DNA from: Trichobilharzia szidati
Lineage: Eukaryota > Platyhelminthes > Trematoda > Strigeidida > Schistosomatidae
Reading direction: 5' to 3'
Assembly (NCBI GenBank): GCA_944472155.2
Contig: OX235279.1
Location: 177,175,868 to 177,239,867 of the forward strand
DNA: 64,000 nt
A program made the position numbers and the translations under genes. The notes beneath the pieces were generated by a model that had not been told where the DNA came from, did no database searches, and saw only the letters and a list, made by a program, of their open reading frames with translations. This document shows, piece by piece, positions 54,500 through 64,000 of this stretch (the stretch's first letter is position 1; each line of letters opens with the position of its first letter).

Positions 54500-54740
54500 A
54501 ACTGAAAGAAATAGATGAATTCCATATATTGTAAGTGGACATCGATATGACATCATGAATCAGGCAATCCACTGAATAAAACCGGAATTGGAAGCGATGA
54601 TTTGGGTGTGGGTACGAGTATATGACATGGAGAAGATTATTTGAAGAAGAAATCAATGTCTGTTGGCAATCACAGAGCATGTTAAAAGTGAGGACAGAGG
54701 GTGGAGTACAATGCAGATGTACTGATGATATCCTAATTCC
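54500..54740 (+). mobile_element. Divergent RTE 3' fragment
   Basis: GACATCATGAATCAGGCAAT, ACCGGAATTGGAAGCGATGA and GACATGGAGAAGATTATTTG align in order with the family blocks IARQA, NPKGKR and TWRRSCEE. Similarity is low, so this is an old copy. A TA run (54421-54439) precedes it. Confidence 0.5.
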
Positions 54741-54881
54741 CTCAGAATGCAGTGTATCAATAATGTAATAATAATACTGATAATTAGTCAAGCTTCGATT
54801 ATAACTATCTCAATTAACTTTAGGGCTGAAATTTATTGCAAAAATATATTCATTCTGACATCTATAAGACACAAAATAATC

Positions 54882-54922
54882 GAGCAAAGAATATTCTTTT
54901 CGATAAATTCCTCTTCCGGCTC
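54882..54922 (-). ncRNA. Hammerhead-like motif in PLE-1 terminus
   Basis: Minus strand: GAGC, core CGGAAGA (only U4 changed, to G), weak stem II GGAATTTATC, GAA, long stem III AAGAATATTCTT, position 17 = T, GCTC. The opposite arm at 59116-59157 has CTGGAAGA, one extra G, so the two together suggest an ancestral CTGAAGA. Confidence 0.55.
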
Positions 54923-55136
54923 TACAATTATATACATGCTTATATACACTGAATATTCTAAATTAGTAGACAATAACAATATTAGTGTTTTTTAAATAAC
55001 ATGGATTTGTTAAGTAAGATCACAATAGAATTACAGTTCATTAAAGATGCTTAAATAATAATAATAAAAATATAATAGCGAATAGAATATCAACTAAAAT
55101 TAGGAAAATTCCACAAAAATTCAGGATTATTTATTT

Positions 55137-55318
55137 ATTTGATTACAGCTTGATGTCACACCGTATTTTAAGTACAAGTATGCAATTTTCAGCATGAATA
55201 TCGGTAGCCCAAATTTTGCAGGCCGACCATAGATATCGAGTGTGCGTCGGCAGGGGATCGAACCCCGGACCATGTGCATAGTCGGCGAGAATCCTAACCA
55301 CTGTGCCACCGACGCACA
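55137..55318 (-). mobile_element. SINE-1b inserted in PLE-1
   Basis: The head with GGGGATCGAACCCCGGACC (RC) lies at the right and the tail at the left. It sits between the PLE-1 coding end and its 3' untranslated region. The inverted arm lacks it (empty site near 57107), so the SINE arrived after the arm duplication. Confidence 0.9.
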
Positions 55319-56764
55319 AACCTGGATGGCCAAGGTAATGATAATGTCTGAACCAACCAACTTTTTCTGGATGCACAAATTAGGCTTGTTAATATGGATC
55401 CCCACAGCCTCAGCAATATTTAGTAGTCGAACTCTTAAGGCAAAATTGAGATTTGTTTGTATGTGGTAAATGACCCTGAAAGCATGATTAACGTCAATCT
55501 TGTTTTCTGTCTCCACCAGATGAGACGGAATAGCGCTGCGAATAGATTTTGTTTGTCGTTTGCTTAACCAGATAGAGTGATGTTCGTAAATTCGACGAGA
55601 ACCACGCCTAATTGTACTTCCTATCTAACTGGCTCACTCCACAGGAGCAGTTAAATTAGTAGATACACATGGGGGAGGCGAAATCAGGAAGTTTGTCCTT
55701 TGTCCCTAAAAGCAGAAGAGGAGTAGTTTTAAAGATACAGCGAAATTTGGCAGCACGGAATGCTCTTTTTACCGCATTTCTTAGGTGCTGTGTTAGTATC
55801 TCACTGGTGTTGTCTCCTAGCAACTGCATCTGTAGGAATAAGGCCTTTTTTGGTACTGTTGGTACCTTGGGCTGCTTTGATTTTAAATTCATATTCTTAT
55901 CAATAAACTTTTCAGGATAACCATTCTCACTTAGCAACCGTTTAATATTGTTAAGTTCCTCGTCAAGACATTCGTCCGAGCAAATCTCTCTTGCTTTGTG
56001 AGCCAAGCACTTTATTAGATTGCGTTTGCATTTCAAAGGCACGAAGCTGAGAAAATGTGTGTACTGGTGCGTTGATGTAGATTTTCTATAAACACTTCTT
56101 CTTATTGTCCCGTCCTCTTTACTGGTCATGAGGACGTCTAGAAATGAAATACTAGAGTCTTTTTCTATCTCAATAGTAAAATTTATTGTGGGATATACCT
56201 CGTTCAATTTATCCAGGATGTTCTTTGCTTCCTCTCGTTCTTCATAATGAAAAAAGTATCATCCATGTACCGATAATAAAATTCGAGTTCATTAATAACA
56301 TCCTTCAAAAGCCCATTTTCTAGTTTCGCCAGGAAAATGTCGGCTAGAATGGGTCCTAGTGGTGACCCCATTGCCACACCGTTGATTTGTCAATACAGTT
56401 CCTTATTAAATAGAAAGTGGACATTCATTGTACATTTCAAGAGAAGCTCTTTCGTCAAAGATATAGGAATGCCAACATCGATGTTTCGTCTTTTGAGTTC
56501 TTCGCTTGCAAAGTACACTGTTTCCATTAGTGGTTCATTGGTGAATAAGGAAGATACGTCAAATGATATCATGAATTTATTGTCAACGTTTAAATCTTTT
56601 ATCCTTTCAACGAATCCAAAAGTATCCTTTACACTATTTTTCACCAACTCAGTATGAAGGGGCTGTAAGAGTTCGACTAACCATTTGGCTTTAGGATGGT
56701 ATGGTGAATTTAACATATCTAATACTGGTCACAGCGGTACACCATTTTTGTGCACTTGTGGCGA

Positions 56765-57317
56765 TAAAATATAACTGTTCCTGTGGAGTGAGCCAGTTAG
56801 ATAGGAAGTACAATTAGGCGTGGTTCTCGTCGAATTTACGAACATCACTCTATCTGGTTAAGCAAACGACAAACAAAATCTATTCGCAGCGCTATTCCGT
56901 CTCATCTGGTGGAGACAGAAAACAAGATTGACGTTAATCATGCTTTCAGGGTCATTTACCACATACAAACAAATCTCAATTTTGCCTTAAGAGTTCGACT
57001 ACTAAATATTGCTGAGGCTGTGGGGATCCATATTAACAAGCCTAATTTGTGCATCCAGAAAAAGTTGGTTGGTTCAGACATTATCATTACCTTGGACATG
57101 TAGGTTTGAATAATCCGGAATTTTTGTTGAGTTTTCTTAATTTCAGTTGGTATTCTATTTGCTATCATATTATTATTATTATTATAATTTAAGCATTTTT
57201 AATGAATTGTAATTCCACTATGATCTTACTTAGTAAATCGATATTATTTAGAAAACACTAATATTGTTATTGACTACTATTCTAGAATATTCTATGTATA
57301 TAAACAAAAATATAATT
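56765..57317 (+). repeat. Inverted arm of the outer PLE-1
   Basis: From about 56781 to 57094 it seems identical, base for base, to the RC of 55631-55330. It includes the same premature stop in the YIG motif and the frame ending KKLVGSDIIITL. Beyond the coding end identity falls to about 88 percent. The nested PLE-1 interrupts it after AAAAATATAATT. Confidence 0.85.
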
Positions 57318-59100
57318 CGCGAAATATACCCATTAAGACATTGAAATAAGAACAAATTAGTTCAGCGAAGAGTCTCTTTTCGGCGAATTCATTCACTTAG
57401 CTGTACAAAACATTCTCTTCGGGATTCCTTTGAATTCATCGATTGCATCAAAGATGTTAAAGTGGGAGACAAACGTATGATTTCACTCGACGTCGAGTCT
57501 CTCTTTACAAACGTCCCTATCACTGAGACGATTTGTTTTCTATGCAAATACTTGGAAGAAAACAACCTGAATATTGGAATACCTACCACCAAGCTAAAAG
57601 AACTCCTACTCAGATGTACCCTAAATGTCCAGTTCACATTCATAGGGAACTTCTATAGACAACAAGATGCCGTGGCGATGGGATCACCTTTGGGTCCGGT
57701 GCTGGCTGATATTTTCATGGCAAGTTTGGAAAACGGTCCGCTGAAAGCAACGTCGACAAATTCTTCTTATACAAAAGGTATGTCGATGATACTTTCGTCA
57801 TCTGCGATAACAATTGTGATCAAAATATTGTTCTTCAAGTTTTCAATAGTTGCCACCCTGCCATCAAATTTACAATCGAAGCAGAAACCAATGAGACAAT
57901 CTCCTTTCTGGACGTTCGTTTAATTAAGAAGACCGATGGTACCTTGAACAGATCAGTACACAGAAAACCTACATGGAACGGTCAGTTGACAAACTTCTAC
58001 AGTTGGGTACCAATAAGCCGCAAGCGAAACTTGATAATATCTCTGGCCACTAGAATCCAAAAAATCTGTAGTCCTGAATCAATAGAGGAAGAGGTCGCCC
58101 TCTTAAGGAAAACACTGCTCGAGAATGGCTACCCACGCCGTCTTATAGACAAGCACATTAAGCCTAAGACGTACAAAGAACAACCCATTACAGTGCAGAA
58201 GAAGATGGTCTACATGAATGTACCCTTCAAAGGTGACCTTCTGGCTGACACCTTGAAGAAGAGGATAACTACTGCTCTCAGAAGGACATTCTTCGCTGCC
58301 ACACTACGACTGACATTTTCCTCCCGGCCATTGTTCTTCAACTACTCTAAAGATAAACTATCGCATTTGACCACTTCCATGTGTATCTACCAATTCACCT
58401 GCTCTTGTGGAGCGAGGTATATAGGTCGTTCGATGCGAGTTTTATCTAAAAGAGTTCAAGAACACTATCCCGCCTGGCTACGGAAAGGTAACAACGGAGC
58501 AATAAGGAGCGCCATTATTGAGCAAATACTCAACACTGGTCATTCGATTTGCAAGGAGAAGTCGTTCAAAGTCATCTATAAAGTCAAAAGAAGCCTTCCA
58601 AAATCGACAAGCTTCCGTATACTTTGTATTGCTGAAGCCTTAGCGATTTGGATGGAAAAGCCTGATTTATACACACAGAAGAAACTTCTCCACCCCCTCC
58701 TACTACCGTGGGTTTAATTTCAAGTTTATTTGTCATCAACATTTTGTTATCAAATGTTTTGCAATTTTTCGTATAACAATTTTAGTAACTAACGCATTCA
58801 ATCTTTTTACCTATTATCTAGTTTATTTTCACAATTGTCTCCAAACTCCTTCACTAGCATCTAATCTTTCTAAACATGTCTATATTACGTAACCCTACTC
58901 ACATCTTACCAATCTTCACTCCACTTAGTTACAACTTTGATTATTAATCACACATTTTAACTTCTTCATTATTTTGGTGATATCATCAACAATCCACACT
59001 AACTGTTATCTTGATTTTGACAAACCTAATGTACACACACACACAAAATAATTGTATATATTTGCGACTGTACAGCTAAGTGAATGAATTCGCCGAAAAG
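57318..59100 (+). mobile_element. PLE-1 nested insertion, 12-bp TSD
   Basis: Flanked by AAAAATATAATT at 57306-57317 and 59101-59112. The left end holds an inverted terminus (TTTTCGGCGAATTCATTCAC) and the right end the same terminus in the plus sense (GTGAATGAATTCGCCGAAAA). A 1.3-kb RT-GIY-YIG relic and about 330 bases of 3' untranslated DNA lie between. A hammerhead-like motif is complete on the left (57363-57403, minus) and truncated on the right. Confidence 0.9.
57402..58717 (+). pseudogene. PLE-1 RT plus GIY-YIG, one frameshift
   Basis: This is the best preserved PLE protein here. From 57402: KHSLRDSFEFIDCIKDVKVG, motif A ISLDVESLFTNVPITETI, motif B AVAMGSPLGPVLADIFMASL. One single-base frameshift follows near 57744. 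From 57746 a 324-codon frame contains motif C FFLYKRYVDDTFVICDNN with both Asp residues, FLDVRLIKKTDGTLNRSV, the linker, the GIY-YIG core SCGARYIGRSMRVLSKRVQE with YIG, Arg and Glu, and the C-terminus TQKKLLHPLLLPWV. The RT N-terminal half is absent because the copy starts directly after its inverted end. Confidence 0.9.
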
Positions 59101-59115
59101 AAAAATATAATTGTA

Positions 59116-59157
59116 GAGCCTGGAAGAGGAATTTATCGAAAAGGATATTCATTGCTC
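59116..59157 (+). ncRNA. Hammerhead-like motif, other arm of outer PLE-1
   Basis: GAGC at 59116-59119, CTGGAAGA with one extra G, GGAATTTATC, GAA, stem III AAGGATATTCAT (one mismatch) and GCTC at 59154-59157. Stem III and the core are each disturbed by one change. Confidence 0.45.
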
Positions 59158-59191
59158 AATTATTTTGTGTTTTATAGATGTCTGAAATTTA

Positions 59192-60249
59192 TGTTTACCG
59201 ATTTTCATAATTTTCATTTATGCAAAGCAGAAGTAGCCATCAACTAAAAATAGCATCATGCTAATTAAACTGCAAATGTCGCCAAAGCTTCCGTAAACAA
59301 TTTATACCGCTCCTCACATGAAATGTCTTCGTCTATAAAGAGAAAAATATTTAATTTCGCGAAGGGAAAACGAAGTCAGGAAACGTCTAATTATTCACAG
59401 TATATAGTCGTCTGTTATTTCACCTGACCACAGTTTATTGCGTGAGCACAGGATTAAATTTCAACAGTCCACAGCTATACTATACTATTTCGGTATTAAT
59501 TCTACGTGGTGTCTGTTATCCAGGTGACAAAAAATTTTCACATACTTCTTTCAACAAATTTTCAGTAAATGAAAAGATAAAAATTTAACGAAATGTAACA
59601 ACCCTTCATGCTTAAAAAAACTTTATGTAATAAAATACGTGAATTGTTTAACTGAAACACTGACAATAAAATGCAGGTAAAGGTAGTCGAGTCTCAAAAA
59701 CTTCAATGAAAATCTCTAATATCTGGAATTTTTCATGCAACTGACAGTTTCTCATGTCTGATTTCTTGCCGAGGCTGTACCAACCGACACTGATTTGTTG
59801 TAACTCGGACTTTATAGACTGACCATCGCCTCCTACTGTAGGGCTGAACGAAATTCCTTCAGGCACACACACACACAGTCACAAAACGCTCCAAAGACAA
59901 CAAAAAGACAGTTAGTCTTGGTTGGAATCCATGTGTGGTTCTATCTATTCCACAGCAATAACATCAAAAACTCAAAATTGCCTTAACAGTAGTGCAAGGC
60001 AGCTACACAGTCGACAGAATGTTCTAGGTGCAAAATAAGTGGTGTAGGACAGAATTAGTTAACCGAAATTCACCTGTAAGTCGTATCTTAGAATCAGGCA
60101 GAATATTCCTCACTAGACGGGATCAAAGCTCTGTCAGCAAGAATCATACACTGACTATTCCTGCAGACAGTTGAAGGTTAGAATGTCCTTGATCCACGCA
60201 AACAAAAACACTGTAAAACAACACTTTATCAGTATGTCTTACGACCACA
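59192..60249. other. 1 kb without recognised content
   Basis: A CACACACACACA run lies at 59865-59876. Short ORFs have no domains. No repeat match found. Confidence 0.5.
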
Positions 60250-61690
60250 GCGATTATTATTATTCCTTCTGATTCCATGTGGAAAGCAGGCCTTCAACAA
60301 CACATCTCCAATTTCTTTTATTTTCTAATGTCCTCTTCATCTGAGTCCACCACTGACCATTATCTCTCATCTCCTTCTCCAACTCATACGATCTCCTACA
60401 AGTCAATGTCGCATCGACGAGCCACTCGTCACTTCTCATCCGTATTATGCTTGAGCGATGACCTGCAGTACACGCGATGTCACTCGACGGCCTTCTCAGT
60501 GTATGCCCCATCAATCCATCTCCATTTTCTCCTACATATCCACTTGTTGAGCAATCGGCTCTCGGTTGGTTTGTTCCCAGCCAGTCAGAGTTTCTTGTTG
60601 CTAATTCTTCCTGACCGGCTGGCTGGCCATTTGATCTTCAGTATGGAGACAGCCAGCGAAGGTGGCAGCTGTTGACAAAGTCTGAAGCCTTTTGGAAAAT
60701 CTTTCCATGACACATGAGCTCAGTGCCAGTTTCAGACCCTGATAGAAGAAGTGACTTACTGACTGACTTCACTGACACTTGTGTTGAACAGAATCCGAAT
60801 CTTGTTGCTTGCGATGCTGAGGTGTAGTGCAGAAGATTTCCAAGTTGGTTTCAGGTTGATGAAGGTGTGTGTATCTCGCCTCTCCGATTCTGGCTGGCTT
60901 TGACATCTTCATCCGGTCCAACTGCCTGTGATTGAAACGATGTTTCGTAGATAAGTAAATTCAGTCAGTAACCTCCATCAAATCTCTCCAAATGGTCATG
61001 ATCGGTGCTAGCTGTTGTTGTTGTTGCGGTTCGTTGGTTATCTTCATCACGTCCATCTCCACCTTTGCTATGCTAACCTGGAGTCCTGTCCTCACCACTT
61101 GCTTCCTCTGCCAGTCAGTTTGTTGGTTTTCGCGTACAACTCTTCGAGTTTGTGTGACATCAGACATATATCATCCACGCATGAAATCCAGATCTTTTAG
61201 GCTCTTCTCATCCGTCAGTGCAGCCTATTCCCGTTTTCCATCTCCCAATGTACAGTCTGACTCATAATCCAGTCCACCACAATTAGGAATACCATCTTTG
61301 GTGATAATAGGCAGACAGCCTTTTCTTACTCCTCTATGCACTTCGAAGACAGGCGTCACTGAGTTTTTCATTTTGGATCACCTGACACGTGGTATTGTCA
61401 TATAGCTGTTGAATGAGGTTGATAAAGACTTAGGCACTACACGCCACGGCGTTGAAGCAGTTTCCAAATTACTTCTCGGTCAAGGCTGTCCGTTGAAGGC
61501 CTTTTCGAAGTCGATGATGTTGAGGTAAAGACAGGCTTGATTGCCATTCTACATGTTGTTAGATGATGTTAGTCATGTGTGGAGTCACAATTTGATCGGC
61601 GTATGATTTGCCTTTCCTGAATCCAGCCAGGTAGCTCCGATGGGTGGGGAGGAGTTCTGCATTCAGAGAGATAAAGAAAGCGTTTAGATG
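60250..61690 (-). mobile_element. RTE-clade LINE, RT to 3' end
   Basis: Reading leftwards from 61690, RT motif A region (IIDFEKAF near 61510), motif B changed to GVRKGCLPIITKDGIPNCGG, motif C with the CGTG insertion (near 61176), linker shortened to PQQQQQLAP, and C-terminal blocks to the 3' tail at 60265. CCGGCTGGCTGGCC repeats link it with the 23.9-kb subfamily. Confidence 0.85.
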
Positions 61691-61924
61691 AATGTTTCTG
61701 TTTGATCAGTAGTTATTCCCTTCACATAAAAATTTCGTAAGAATTTCCCAAATTGACGGCATATTCATTATTTCATATAGATATTTTACTAATCTGATAC
61801 GGTGCTTTCATTTGAATTTAACATGGACAATAGTTAAAATAGAATGTGTATCGCATATTGCATGTTCAGTAAATGCTGAGCCAGTGATTAAGTTGACAGT
61901 AAACATCTTAAATACTCACAAATA

Positions 61925-62520
61925 ATAGTGTTCTCTGAAGAGCTGGTTGGTTTAGTTGCGGAGCTTCTGTCGTCCTCCTGGACAACATTCCCTTTCAGTG
62001 CCATATTTAGCATAAAGTGAACTGATTTAGATTTCTTCATGAGTGACATAATTGCGTCTCCGGGTAACCATCTTTACACCTGTATTGATCATTTTCTGTT
62101 GACTCGGATTTTAAACTTTCTGGTCACATGATTCACTTTTTATTAGTTGGTATATTTGGTCTATATTAACATGTTTGTTCTAGGAATTCCCTGGCACTTT
62201 TGGTGTTTCCTCTGCCTTAGATTTTGACATTATCCCAATCAAACTGATGTCCATAATTATCTCTATGCATTGATACTAAAGAATACATATCGTGTCTTTT
62301 CACGGCTGATTTGTGGGACGCCCACTCTGGCCGATGTAATGCTTGTTGCAGTTCATACAATTTATTTTGTAAATGGTATTAATTTTACGTCCTTTTTCTG
62401 TTGGGTCTTTCGGTTTGCATAATATCGAATTATGTGATTTGACAGGCTTGTGTGCTATATCTATATGAAATGGTTTCAGTGTGTTAGGCGTTGAACTACT
62501 AGATTACTGCCAAATAGTGA
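61925..62520 (-). pseudogene. PLE-3 GIY-YIG relic and terminus
   Basis: Minus-strand frames give KPKDPTEKGRKINTIYKINC then MNCNKHYIGQSGRPT, that is a Cys pair and the YIG triad with Gln and Arg, followed by ILYQCIEIIMDISL and a C-terminal SAREFLE-like end across frameshifts. The terminal region at 62060-61930 includes a degraded hammerhead (61955-62001). This family differs from PLE-1 and PLE-2 in sequence around the core. Confidence 0.7.
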
Positions 62521-62544
62521 ACGAAATGCCCATTTTATTCCTCC

Positions 62545-62760
62545 ACTCATTTTGAGATTGATCGCCAACTGACTCTATCTGGCGAACCAATGATGGCTAG
62601 AGACCACTAGAGAGGTGTTTTATCCTAGTTTGAGATTCGTTATCAGCACGAACGCATGACTCCAGCAACGACTGAACCCAGGACCTTTAGGTTACAAGAT
62701 GACCTCATCCATCCACTAAGATGGGATCCAATGGGCCACGGATTCTAAGTCCTGTGTTTT
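62545..62760 (-). mobile_element. SINE-H, minus strand, degraded
   Basis: The minus strand has TTGGATCCCATCTTAGTGG, GGTCCTGGGTTCAGTCG (B-box region), and a hammerhead remnant GTGCTGATAACGAATCTCAA with ACTAGGATAAAACACC. The GAAA strand and stem III have decayed. Confidence 0.6.
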
Positions 62761-62994
62761 CGTGAATTTTAGCGTGACTGACAGCCAGGCCATAGATGAG
62801 CATAAGTCCTCACATCCAGCTTGGTGGACTCTGATGGTCACGACTTCCCAGTACAAATGCTAGTAACTCCCAAACAAGCATGAAGCAGCACTCTGTGGTT
62901 TTCAGTGTTGCACTATCTGAAGACAGTTCATAACCAATGTTGAAATCAATCGAATCCCTGTATGCAAACACTTGAAAATAATGTATTTTTGTCA

Positions 62995-63660
62995 TAACTT
63001 AAATCCTATAAAATTCATTAGGAAGATTGAAAAACGCCAAAAGAAAAATAAAAAGAATTGTGAAACTAGTAGTAATAACATAAATAAGAGAGAATATAAG
63101 GCATCTACTGTTATACTATATAAGGAGGGAACATCTGAGACACTACGTCGTAGGATTCTTAATAAAGCAGGAATTAGCGTGGCATTCAAACCTACAAACT
63201 CACTCAGGTAGGACAAGCTCTGTAGGTTGAAAGACACTGTCGGTTAACTCCCTCAGACAAAATAATATAATTTACAAAATACCCTGCAATTACTGTGAGT
63301 TAAGTCAACTACAAAGGTCAAACTAGTAGATCTGCGGAAGTCAGATTGTCGGAACATAAGAATTTAGTGGAGGTAAGAATGGTTGACCCCACACGTGAAG
63401 ATAAGTAATTCAGAGAAAAGCTCAGCATTACATTGCACTGCATGTGTTAACACACAACCACACAGTAGCATGTTGGGAGACGGTTAAGATTCTAAGAAGT
63501 AATATAGGCAGGTGGAGATAGAGAGAGGTTGATTACTGAATCCTGGTTCATTGAGTCTACACCCAACACATGCAATAGGAATGACTCAATGCAAATACCG
63601 GAAAAATGGAAGATATTATTACCGCCAGTCAAATCAGAAGAGGATAATAAATAATCTGAA
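62995..63660 (+). pseudogene. PLE-2 linker and GIY-YIG relic
   Basis: The frame at 62972-63211 has FIRKIEKRQKKNKKN then VILYKEGTSETLRRRILNKA and GISVAFKPTNSLR. The GIY-YIG part (CNYCELS, then a frameshift, RSADVRLSEH) and the C-terminal region up to about 63655 are broken. It ends before the terminal hammerhead. Confidence 0.75.
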
Positions 63661-64000
63661 AATTCCATTTCAATTCAAGCATATCACACGGGTCTGAATT
63701 TCAGAAGGGACATAAGTGTCCTAGTCTCCAGTCTAAGCATACATCTTCTTACTGTATACAGTTCTGATCTTGCCGTCTGTAACTGTGGTTTCAAAGTAGA
63801 TTACACCATGAACCACTAAAAATAAGGGTCACTGGATAACTGCTTAGTCATAAGTTAGGCGTTGTCATCATTTTTCATCTGTAACCTTCTCCTATATGGA
63901 ATTCATTTTCATGTATTCATTAGGTAATCACCTTACTGTCCAATCACTGGAGTGGAATCCAGTTAGACTTCCAATTTCGTTGGCATTACATTTGACCACC
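63661..64000. other. Unassigned end of window
   Basis: TCTGAATTTCAGAAGGGACA near 63693 resembles the SINE-2 body just after its B box. The rest is not recognised. Confidence 0.4.

Larger units (their letters stand above)
54837..59180 (-). mobile_element. PLE-1 foldback unit (outer), 11-bp TSD
   Basis: The candidate TSD is CTGAAATTTAT at 54826-54836 and 59181-59191. The minus strand carries RT from 56716 (FMISFDVSSLFTNEP motif A; motif B GVAMGSPLGPILADIFLA across a stop; motif C YRYMDDTF), a long linker frame (56207-55656, ending FASPMCIY), and the GIY-YIG core, where the YIG Tyr codon has become a stop. The C-terminus ends near 55320. The 3' region then continues to a hammerhead-like end at 54882. 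An inverted copy of the 3' part (56765-57317 and 59113-59180) forms the other end and is split by the nested PLE-1. Confidence 0.85.

Overview
The window is about 64 kb of AT-rich, intron-poor, gene-poor eukaryotic DNA made almost wholly of broken retroelements. The combination seen here points to a schistosome blood fluke, species undetermined: RTE-clade LINEs with a Q-rich linker, Penelope-like elements (PLEs) with GIY-YIG endonucleases, tRNA-derived SINEs, and a SINE that carries a hammerhead ribozyme (HHR) as in the Schistosoma alpha repeats. I found no convincing host protein-coding gene, true tRNA, rRNA or CRISPR. All family names below (PLE-1, PLE-2, PLE-3, SINE-1, SINE-1b, SINE-H, SINE-2) are working labels for this window only.

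Layout. 0-4 kb: RTE 3' ends, a PLE-1 on the minus strand with a duplicated 3' end, and a second PLE-1 remnant. 4-13 kb: SINE-1/1b, a CR1-like reverse transcriptase (RT) relic, hammerhead SINEs and three RTE copies. 13-17 kb: a PLE-2 insertion with target-site duplications (TSDs), then the first copy of an inverted segmental duplication. 17-27 kb: RTE copies, SINEs, and long stretches with no recognisable content. 27-31 kb: the second, inverted copy of the duplication, split by a PLE-2 insertion with a perfect 12-bp TSD. 31-40 kb: RTE fragments, including the only endonuclease domain and several copies whose tRNA-like or 5' segment is fused to mid-RT. 40-47 kb: a cluster of PLE-1, PLE-2 and PLE-3 pieces. 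47-51 kb: an RTE split by a gag-only terminal-repeat retrotransposon, then the longest RTE RT. 51-54.5 kb: an unassigned region and a 0.9-kb foldback. 54.8-59.2 kb: a PLE-1 nested inside another PLE-1, both bounded by TSDs. 60-64 kb: RTE, PLE-3, SINE-H, PLE-2.

How the parts relate. RTE enzymes probably mobilised SINE-1, whose 3' tail matches the RTE 3' end. PLEs use an RT joined to a C-terminal GIY-YIG nuclease. They inserted as units with inverted copies of their own 3' end, and those ends hold hammerhead-like motifs. The main signals for follow-up are: the asymmetric inverted ends with TSDs; several distinct hammerhead architectures, one with every core nucleotide intact; a shared 4-nt insertion in the RT catalytic motif of six RTE copies; and abrupt tracts of perfect identity between PLE arms that suggest gene conversion. 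All alignments were done by eye, so percentages are approximate and element boundaries are good to roughly 5-20 bases unless a TSD fixes them.
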